Shown here: piece by piece, positions 58,230-64,000 of the stretch
Layout: the number at the start of each line of letters is the position of its first letter
How positions within the stretch are numbered: position 1 is the stretch's first letter
Source of the DNA: Sphingobium yanoikuyae
GTDB lineage: Bacteria > Pseudomonadota > Alphaproteobacteria > Sphingomonadales > Sphingomonadaceae
Length of the DNA stretch: 64,000 bases
Assembly (NCBI RefSeq): GCF_034424525.1
Contig: NZ_CP139979.1
Location: 310,001-374,000, forward strand
Direction of reading: 5' to 3'
The notes under the pieces: model-generated
Databases searched by the model: none
What the model was told of the DNA's origin: nothing
Seen by the model: the letters and a program-made list of their open reading frames with translations, nothing else
Program-made: the position numbers and the translations under genes

Positions 58230-58499
58230 TTACAGATATCGTGAGATTGCCCGGAATTCTTCAACAGCCTTGGAGACGCCGCCGCTATCCTGGCTATGGC
58301 TGAGGCAATGATCGATATGGTCGTTGATCAGGGTCTTCTTGGCGTTGACGATCGCACTCTCGACTGCTTGCAACTGCTGAGCGATCTCGACGCAGGAGCG
58401 TCCTTCTTCGATCATTGTTACGATGCTGCGCAGGTGGCCGCCAGCGCGGTTCAATCGCTTTATGATCGCAGGGTGCGTCTCGTGCTGATGATCAGCCAT
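58230..58499 (-). CDS. CsoR/RcnR-family metal-sensing repressor
   Basis: 89 residues from ATG 58499 (GGAG upstream; longer frames run into the operator and are rejected). Helices carry C36 (EEGRSCVEIA) and the HIDHCLSH segment with H61, H64 and C65, that is, the C-H-C set of CsoR. Added N-terminal His (MADHQHETHP) recall nickel sensors such as InrS. The metal is therefore Ni or Cu, with Ni favoured by the neighbouring His-tailed MFS exporter. It should repress both itself and the divergent MFS gene. Confidence 0.88.
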   Translation of the reverse strand: MADHQHETHPAIIKRLNRAGGHLRSIVTMIEEGRSCVEIAQQLQAVESAIVNAKKTLINDHIDHCLSHSQDSGGVSKAVEEFRAISRYL

Positions 58500-58516
58500 G
58501 CAGAATCTACTCCAGG

Positions 58517-58563
58517 AATGAGGCTTGCAGTATCCTCCCCGGGGGGATACTGCAAGCCTCATT
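58517..58563. repeat. 47-bp palindrome containing the first operator
   Basis: The 19-base arms 58517-58535 (AATGAGGCTTGCAGTATCC) and 58545-58563 are perfectly complementary around a 9-base centre. It covers operator 1 and extends well beyond it on both sides, so it could also fold in RNA ahead of the repressor gene. Confidence 0.85.
58532..58548. promoter_or_regulatory. CsoR-type operator 1
   Basis: ATCCTCCCCGGGGGGAT is a C-run/G-run dyad bounded by AT, the form recognised by CsoR/RcnR-family repressors. It lies 33 bases upstream of the repressor start. Confidence 0.75.
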
Positions 58564-58566
58564 CAT

Positions 58567-58583
58567 ATCCCCCCGGGGAGGAT
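58567..58583. promoter_or_regulatory. CsoR-type operator 2 (exact inverse of operator 1)
   Basis: ATCCCCCCGGGGAGGAT is the exact reverse complement of operator 1, 35 bases away, and lies 22 bases upstream of the MFS start. The pair gives each divergent gene its own site. Confidence 0.75.
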
Positions 58584-58604
58584 GATTCGTGATGAGGTCA
58601 TGCA

Positions 58605-59942
58605 ATGCTTTCGGTGTTGAGCAATCGGACATACCGTCACCTGTTCCTGGCGCAGGTGGTGGCTTTGGTCGGAACCGGGCTGGCTACGGTCGCGCTGGGG
58701 CTGCTCGCCTATGACATTGCCGGCGGATCGGCAGGCGCAGTGCTGGGGACCGCGCTGGCCATCAAGATGATCGCCTATATTGGTGTGGCTCCCGTCGTAG
58801 GCGCCTTTGCCGACAGGCTGCCGCGTCGCGCCTTTCTCGTCACGATGGATGTGCTGCGCGCCGCCGTCGCGATCTGCCTGCCGTTCGTCAGCGAGATCTG
58901 GCAGATCTACGTCCTGATCTTCGTGCTTCAGTCTGCTTCGGCAGCGTTCACGCCCACTTTTCAGGCGACCATTCCCGATGTTCTGCCGGAAGAGCGCGAC
59001 TATACCAAGGCGCTCGCCCTGTCGCGGCTGGCTTATGATATGGAAAGCCTGACGAGCCCGATGCTCGCGGCTGCCTTGCTGACTGTCATCAACTTCCACT
59101 GGTTATTCTCGGGCACGGCGGTCGGTTTCGTCGGTTCGGCCATTCTGGTCCTGTCGACCACCTTGCCTCGAGCGCTTAACCGTAAGGAAGTGCGCACCGG
59201 CATTTATGCCAAGACCACCAGGGGTATGCGGATTTACCTCAAGACGCCACGGCTGCGCGGCCTTCTCGCCTTGACCTTTGCGTCGGCGGCGGCGAGTTCG
59301 ATGGTGATCGTCAACACTGTCGTCATTGTCCGGGACCAGCTTGGCCTTGGCCAGCGGGACGTTGCCTTCACACTAGCAGCCTTTGGTGGAGGCTCTATCC
59401 TCGCTGCGCTGGGGTTGCCCCGTATTCTCGACCGCATATCCGACCGCTCGATCATGATCACTGCCGCAGCAGTGCTGGCTTGGGGGCTTGCGATCATGGG
59501 TGCCCTCACGCACTGGTTCGGCAGTTCTTCCAACTATTGGTCCATACTGCTCGCGGGTTGGTTCGTCCTGGGTATGGCCTATTCGATGAGCGTCACCCCG
59601 TCGGGACGGCTATTGAAACGGTCGGCCAATGCGGAAGATCGGCCTGCACTCTTTGCGGCGCAGTTTGCCCTGAGCCACGGAAGCTGGTTGATCTGCTATC
59701 CGCTTGCTGGCCAGCTTGGCGCGAGAGAAAATCAGGTAATGACGTTCATTGCCATGTCGATCATCGCGCATTTTGGTGTGATCGCTGCTTATTTGCTGTG
59801 GCCGAGCGCGGATCCTGACGAACTTCCACATGATCACGTCGATCTTGATGCAGACCATCCCCACCTTCGGGACAAACATGGCCAAAGCGCTGGCCACGCC
59901 TATGTGATCGACGATCTTCATCAGCATTGGCCAAGATCATGA
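58605..59942 (+). CDS. MFS metal exporter with His-rich C-terminus (NreB/NrsD-like)
   Basis: 445 residues, about twelve helices. Major facilitator marks are GAFADRLPRRAFLVTMDVLR after TM2 and LPRILDRISDRSIMITAAAV in the second half. The C-terminal tail (DELPHDHVDLDADHPHLRDK and on to the end) is rich in His and Asp, as in nickel exporters NreB and NrsD. GAGG lies 7 bases before the ATG. Divergent from the CsoR-type repressor and overlapping the next gene by 4 bases. Probably exports Ni2+ (and Co2+) from the cytoplasm. Confidence 0.88.
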   Translation: MLSVLSNRTYRHLFLAQVVALVGTGLATVALGLLAYDIAGGSAGAVLGTALAIKMIAYIGVAPVVGAFADRLPRRAFLVTMDVLRAAVAICLPFVSEIWQIYVLIFVLQSASAAFTPTFQATIPDVLPEERDYTKALALSRLAYDMESLTSPMLAAALLTVINFHWLFSGTAVGFVGSAILVLSTTLPRALNRKEVRTGIYAKTTRGMRIYLKTPRLRGLLALTFASAAASSMVIVNTVVIVRDQLGLGQRDVAFTLAAFGGGSILAALGLPRILDRISDRSIMITAAAVLAWGLAIMGALTHWFGSSSNYWSILLAGWFVLGMAYSMSVTPSGRLLKRSANAEDRPALFAAQFALSHGSWLICYPLAGQLGARENQVMTFIAMSIIAHFGVIAAYLLWPSADPDELPHDHVDLDADHPHLRDKHGQSAGHAYVIDDLHQHWPRS

Positions 59943-60391
59943 CTCGTTCTTTCGGTCGATCCGGCTTGCCGAGTGCATGTGACGAAGATAGCGTGCGCGC
60001 CATGCGAGCATTGCACTCATCCCGGCGTAACAGCACGGCGCTTATATGGCGTCGGCGCGTGTCGACGCTGTGCGGCCTGCTCGCTTTGTTGGGTGTGACC
60101 CTGCTGACAACTTGGCATGACACCCTGCCTCAGGCGCATGCGGCCCAGCAGGTCGCGTCCAGCGTCGCCGATCACGACCATCACCATGACCGGCATGAGT
60201 CGAAAGACCAGCCTGACCTGGCAGACATGATGCACATTGCTGCACATGCCGCGCATCAGTCGACAGATCTCCCGTCGCAGCCCGTCATAGTTGCAGATGT
60301 TGCGCCGGTCGCTGGGCGTTGGGAGCTGTTCCACGCTGCCGCGTTGGGTTCCACGGGGCCAGCTTCTCTCTTGAGACCACCCGAGGCCTGA
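59939..60391 (+). CDS. Exported His-rich protein leading the second czc operon
   Basis: 150 residues from ATG 59939 (overlapping the MFS stop). A hydrophobic export segment (LCGLLALLGVTLLTTW) is followed by the His-rich stretch VADHDHHHDRHESKDQ, further His (MMHIAAHAAHQ) and a hydrophobic C-terminal LLRPPEA. Like the other two small His-rich proteins it directly precedes a metal pump operon. A periplasmic metal-binding role is inferred. Confidence 0.7.
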   Translation: MTRSFGRSGLPSACDEDSVRAMRALHSSRRNSTALIWRRRVSTLCGLLALLGVTLLTTWHDTLPQAHAAQQVASSVADHDHHHDRHESKDQPDLADMMHIAAHAAHQSTDLPSQPVIVADVAPVAGRWELFHAAALGSTGPASLLRPPEA

Positions 60392-60446
60392 TCCTTGGCG
60401 CGCATTTGCGCGCATCTTTTGATCAGACCTACGAGGGAATTACACA

Positions 60447-61715
60447 ATGCAAGCCTTTCGAGGCCGGCTGCCGCGTATTGCGGTATCCGGCGCGGTCGTT
60501 GCGACCTGCCTTATGGCGGGTGGCACGGCTGCAAGCGCGCAAGTCGCGCCACCATTTGCCGAGCTTTTTCGGCAAACCAGCGAAGCGCCACGTCAATTGG
60601 AGCTCGAAGCCGAAGTAGATCGAGCCGAAGGATTGGCACGGCAGGCACGCGCCTATCCCAATCCGACCGTGAGCGTCATGACGGAGAATGTGGGCGGGCA
60701 ACGCCCTTACAACCGCTTCGGTCGTGCGGAAAACACGCTCCAGGTAAACCAGCCGCTTGAGCTGTTCGGAAAGCGCTCCGCTCGCATTGCGGCAGGCGAA
60801 GCAGGCGTGGTCGCTGCTCAGGCGCGTACGCGTGACGGGCGGCTGTCCTATGCATATGAACTGGCGCGTGCCTATGCTGGCGCTGAAGTCTCCGATCGCA
60901 GGATCGGGCTGGCTGAAGATGAACTGGAAGAAGCAGAAGCGGATCTTAAGGCCGCCCGCGCTCTGGTTGAAGCGGGCAAGGAAGCTCGGCTTCGTGGCCT
61001 TCAGGCTGAAACCGAAGTGAATTCGCTGAGGGCTGTCGTCGATACGGCCAAAGCAGAGCGGGTTGGCGCCTATTCCCGCCTGACTGCGCTCAGTGGTCAG
61101 TCGGTGTCTTACTCGACTCTTGCCGAACCCATGTTGGACCGGCTGGCGCCGATGAAGGGGCAGGGGCCGATCGACCCGACGCAGACGGCTCCTTATCTGG
61201 CAGCGAAAGCTGACGCAGAAGCTGCCGCGCGGCGCGTAACATCCGCCAAGCGGCAGGCCATTCCTGACGTGACGGTGTCCGTCGGCGTTAGACGGCTTGA
61301 GGTCGATAACGCGAATGCTCTACTGGCAGCTGTGAGCGTGCCATTCCCGCTCTTCGACAGGAATCGCGGCAACATCGATGCCGCGCAGGCTGAACTGCGC
61401 GGCGCGCAGGCACGGGAGGCGGCAACCCGGTTGGAGGCCGAGGCTGCAATCCAGGCTTCGCTTGCCCTCAACGAAGCGGCAGACGCCAGAGCAGCGGCTG
61501 CGGATAGAACGCTATCCACGGCTGAAGAAAGCTATCGGCTTGCACGTATCGCCTATGAAGCGGGGAAGTCCCCGCTGATCGAATTGCTAGCTGCACGCCA
61601 TGGCCTGGGAGCTGCTCGCGGCGTGGTGCTCGATGCCCGCGCTGCCCAGTTCGATGCCCGCGCCAGCCTTGCACGGCTTGAGGGCCGCACCATTACCGGA
61701 GAACCCGTCCAATGA
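60447..61715 (+). CDS. czcC: Outer-membrane efflux protein CzcC/CnrC (second cluster)
   Basis: 422 residues with a signal peptide (VATCLMAGGTAASAQ). The OEP pattern is LARQARAYPNPTVSVMTENV, then QPLELFGKRSARIAAGEAGV, close in layout to the protein at 37349 yet clearly diverged. It provides the outer-membrane duct for the following pump. The next gene starts inside its stop (ATGA). Confidence 0.93.
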   Translation: MQAFRGRLPRIAVSGAVVATCLMAGGTAASAQVAPPFAELFRQTSEAPRQLELEAEVDRAEGLARQARAYPNPTVSVMTENVGGQRPYNRFGRAENTLQVNQPLELFGKRSARIAAGEAGVVAAQARTRDGRLSYAYELARAYAGAEVSDRRIGLAEDELEEAEADLKAARALVEAGKEARLRGLQAETEVNSLRAVVDTAKAERVGAYSRLTALSGQSVSYSTLAEPMLDRLAPMKGQGPIDPTQTAPYLAAKADAEAAARRVTSAKRQAIPDVTVSVGVRRLEVDNANALLAAVSVPFPLFDRNRGNIDAAQAELRGAQAREAATRLEAEAAIQASLALNEAADARAAAADRTLSTAEESYRLARIAYEAGKSPLIELLAARHGLGAARGVVLDARAAQFDARASLARLEGRTITGEPVQ

Positions 61716-62866
61716 AGTCCGACAACAAACTCTATGCCGGCGCTGCGGTCGGCCTCATTCTGGCGGCACTAGCCGGCTTCGGCGTGGCCCGCATGACAGC
61801 GCCCAGCGCACCGGTGGCTGAGGAAAGCGCTGTGGAAGCAGAGGCCCAGCCTGCCGATACCGTGGAAATTACTGCGGACGGCATCAAGACCTCGGCAATC
61901 TCGGTCGAAGCCGTCTCCGGCTCCAGTCTCTCGGGGATCGTCATGGCGAGCGCCACGGTCGAAGCTACGCCTGATGCCGAGGCTGTTCTAACCGCGCGAG
62001 CGCCAGGCACGGTGACGCGCATCTTCAAGCGTATCGGTGATACGGTTCAGGCCGGTGAGGCGATCGCGCTGGTGGAAAGTCGTGATGCCTCGGCAATCGC
62101 GGCCGATCGTGGGACTGCGGCGGCGCGCGCGACGCTGGCTGCGCGGCAATTGGCCCGCGAGAAGAGCCTGCTGGCGCAAGGTGTATCGGCGCGGGCGGAC
62201 TATGAAACGGCCGAAGCCAATCTGGCGGTAGCCCGGGCCGAAGCGCGCCAGGCGGACGCGGCTGCGCGTGCAGCAAGAGTTGCTGGCGATGGCCGGTCCG
62301 TATCTGTCGTCAGTTCGGTCTCTGGCCGGATTACATCGGCAACGGCAAGTCTGGGTTCGTTCGTCCAGGCGGAGACTGAACTATTTCGGGTCGCAGATCC
62401 GCGCAGCATCCAGATTGAGGCTGCGGTTCCTGTGGCTGACGCTGGCCGGGTAAAGGCTGGCGATCGGGTGGAACTCACGACGTCCGACGGCCAGAAGGTG
62501 GAAGGGCGTGTGCGCTCGGCGACCGGTGTTGTCGACGCGCAGACCCGGCAAGCCACGGTCGTCATCACTCCGAGCGGCGGTGGCAGCGTGATCGCTCCAG
62601 GACAGCTTGTGCAGGCACGTATCTTCGCCAGCGGTGGTCAGGGTGCGAGCGGTGTCACGGTGCCACAGGATGCGGTCCAGACAGTCGGCGAACGGACAGT
62701 GGTTTTTGTTCGCACGCCCAAGGGCTTCAAGGCACAGACCGTTCAGGTCGCCAGTCGCAGTGGCGGCATGGTTGCGATTGCGGCTGGCCTGAAGGCGGGG
62801 CAGCAGATCGCGACGACCAACGCCTTCCTCCTCAAGGCTGAGCTTGAGAAGGAGTCGGCAGAATGA
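61712..62866 (+). CDS. czcB: Periplasmic adaptor CzcB/CnrB (second cluster)
   Basis: 384 residues, anchored by an N-terminal helix (AAVGLILAALAGFGVARM) instead of a lipid. The lipoyl half-motifs RAPGTVTRIFKRIGDTVQAG, the helical hairpin and the barrel SVSGRITSATASLGSFVQAE are present. It joins the RND pump to the outer-membrane duct. It overlaps czcC by 4 bases upstream and the pump gene by 4 bases downstream. Confidence 0.93.
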   Translation: MKSDNKLYAGAAVGLILAALAGFGVARMTAPSAPVAEESAVEAEAQPADTVEITADGIKTSAISVEAVSGSSLSGIVMASATVEATPDAEAVLTARAPGTVTRIFKRIGDTVQAGEAIALVESRDASAIAADRGTAAARATLAARQLAREKSLLAQGVSARADYETAEANLAVARAEARQADAAARAARVAGDGRSVSVVSSVSGRITSATASLGSFVQAETELFRVADPRSIQIEAAVPVADAGRVKAGDRVELTTSDGQKVEGRVRSATGVVDAQTRQATVVITPSGGGSVIAPGQLVQARIFASGGQGASGVTVPQDAVQTVGERTVVFVRTPKGFKAQTVQVASRSGGMVAIAAGLKAGQQIATTNAFLLKAELEKESAE

Positions 62867-64000
62867 TTGCGCGTATCCTCAGTCTATCCGTCAGGATGAG
62901 ATGGGCGGTGTTGTTCCTGACACTCGCCATTGTCGGATTTGGCGGCTGGCAGATCACCAAGCTGCCGATCGACGCCGTCCCGGACATCACCAACCGTCAG
63001 GTGCAGGTCAACACCTTCAATCCCACGCTCGGCCCGGTCGACATGGAAAAGCAGGTGACTTATCCGGTCGAGACGGCCCTTGCCGGCATTCCAGGTCTCA
63101 CCATGACCCGGTCGCTCACGCGCAACGGGTTCAGCCAGGTGACGGCGATCTTCACGGACAGCACGGACATCTTCTTTGCTCGCCAGCAGGTGACGGAGCG
63201 GCTGGCGCAGGCCAAGGACAGCCTGCCTGCCGGGGTGCAGCCCAATCTGGCGCCGCTCAGCACCGGCCTTGGCGAAATCTTCTTCTACTCGGTGGCATTT
63301 CGTCATCCCGATGGGAAGAACGTCAAGATCGTCAATGGTCAGCCGGGCTGGCAGTCGGACGGCAGCTACCTCACGCCTGAAGGCGAGCGACTGACCACCG
63401 AACTGGCGAAGGCGGCCTATCTGCGCACCGTGCAGGACTGGATCATCCGTCCGCAAATGCGCAATGTCAAAGGCGTAGCCGGCGTCGATTCCAACGGCGG
63501 CTTCGTGAAGCAGTATCTGGTGCAGCCCAATCTCAACGCGCTGGCCACCTATGGCCTGTCGGTGACGGAACTGGCTGATGCTCTCCAGCGGGCGAACCTG
63601 TCGGCAGGCTCCAACTACATCAAGCGAGCCGGGGAGAGTTTCCTGGTTCGCGCCGATGCGCGCCTGAAGTCGATTGAGGAAATCGAGGAGGCGGTCGTTG
63701 CGACCCGTGCTGGCGTGCCGGTCCGCGTGCGTGATGTCGGTGAAGTGGTCATCGGTGGCGCGGTCCGCACCGGTTCCGGCAGCCGCATGGGATCCGAAGC
63801 GGTGATCTCGACCGTCCTGATGCTGGTGGGCGACAATAGCCGCATCGTGGCGATGAGCGCGGCAGAGAAGCTCACGCAGATCAACAAGGGTCTGCCGCCA
63901 GACGTCTTTGCCGAGCCGGTCTATAACCGCTCGAAGCTGGTGAATGCGACCATTTCGACGGTCGAGAAGAACCTGACCGAAGGCGCGCTTCTCGTCATCG
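62863..64000 (+). CDS. czcA: Heavy-metal RND pump CzcA/CnrA (second cluster), cut by the window end
   Basis: The first 379 residues are present. MIARILSLSVRMRWAVLFLT, then the family signature LPIDAVPDITNRQVQVNT, YPVETALAGIPGL, FFARQQVTERL and the start of TM2 (KNLTEGALLVI) are seen. The proton-relay motif that would tell Zn/Co/Cd from Cu/Ag lies beyond the window. It is linked to a Ni-type repressor and exporter, so Ni/Co efflux is the likely role (inference). Confidence 0.93.
   Translation, partial: MIARILSLSVRMRWAVLFLTLAIVGFGGWQITKLPIDAVPDITNRQVQVNTFNPTLGPVDMEKQVTYPVETALAGIPGLTMTRSLTRNGFSQVTAIFTDSTDIFFARQQVTERLAQAKDSLPAGVQPNLAPLSTGLGEIFFYSVAFRHPDGKNVKIVNGQPGWQSDGSYLTPEGERLTTELAKAAYLRTVQDWIIRPQMRNVKGVAGVDSNGGFVKQYLVQPNLNALATYGLSVTELADALQRANLSAGSNYIKRAGESFLVRADARLKSIEEIEEAVVATRAGVPVRVRDVGEVVIGGAVRTGSGSRMGSEAVISTVLMLVGDNSRIVAMSAAEKLTQINKGLPPDVFAEPVYNRSKLVNATISTVEKNLTEGALLVI

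Overview
The window looks like chromosome (or a large replicon) of a sphingomonad, most likely Sphingobium or a close relative. Reasons: high-GC alphaproteobacterial coding, an F1-ATPase operon without the F0 genes, a large TonB-dependent receptor, a CpaF-type ATPase, and Czc-type RND metal efflux operons. The assignment is by gene content and style; no database search was possible.

Region 1 (1-31.2 kb) is ordinary core genome. It holds a TonB-dependent receptor, small stress and metabolic genes (YezD-like, RBBP9-like hydrolase, PRC-barrel, OsmC, EamA), an exported methyltransferase, an ECF sigma/anti-sigma pair translationally coupled to a glycosyltransferase, cpaF, a two-gene polytopic membrane operon, and the atpHAGDC operon with a LysE-type exporter gene between atpA and atpG. 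It continues with a membrane-bound trypsin-like protease, ada, a YfiR-YfiN-YfiB type c-di-GMP module, an SGNH-like gene, priA, a DUF2490 gene, fructose-6-phosphate aldolase/transaldolase, an ABM-fold gene and a second membrane GGDEF protein.

Region 2 (31.2-36.8 kb) is accessory, lower-GC DNA. A 1.37-kb element with Tn402/Tn7-like TGTC...GACA ends and subterminal repeats carries one gene. That gene encodes a short TniA/MuA-like protein whose second Asp and catalytic Glu appear to be replaced. An extra copy of the left end lies 4 bp beyond the right end. Next is an overlapping two-gene unit, a nucleoid-associated (NdpA/YejK) protein plus a membrane protein, which is a candidate defence module. 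Then comes a complete IS256-family insertion sequence with 28-bp perfect inverted repeats and an exact 8-bp target duplication.

Region 3 (36.9-64 kb) is a heavy-metal resistance island. It has a His-rich exported protein with czcCBA, then SRPBCC, a short CDF transporter and a zf-TFIIB protein; a P1B-4 metal ATPase (SPC and HEGxT motifs); a bestrophin; a beta-carbonic anhydrase; dmeRF (Ni/Co) with a G-tract operator; and a CsoR/RcnR-family repressor divergent from a His-tailed MFS exporter across two identical inverted operators. The island ends in a second His-rich protein plus czcCBA cluster that runs off the window. Embedded in it, between carbonic anhydrase and dmeF, is a short prokaryotic Argonaute operon whose partner has a DUF4365 (DREN) nuclease domain, that is, a SPARDA-type defence system. 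An ATP-grasp/acyltransferase pair sits between dmeRF and the nickel-type module.

The most notable observations are the catalytically degenerate Tni-type element with its duplicated end, the NdpA-plus-membrane-protein pair, the SPARDA operon, and the recurring tiny His-rich secreted proteins tied to metal pumps.
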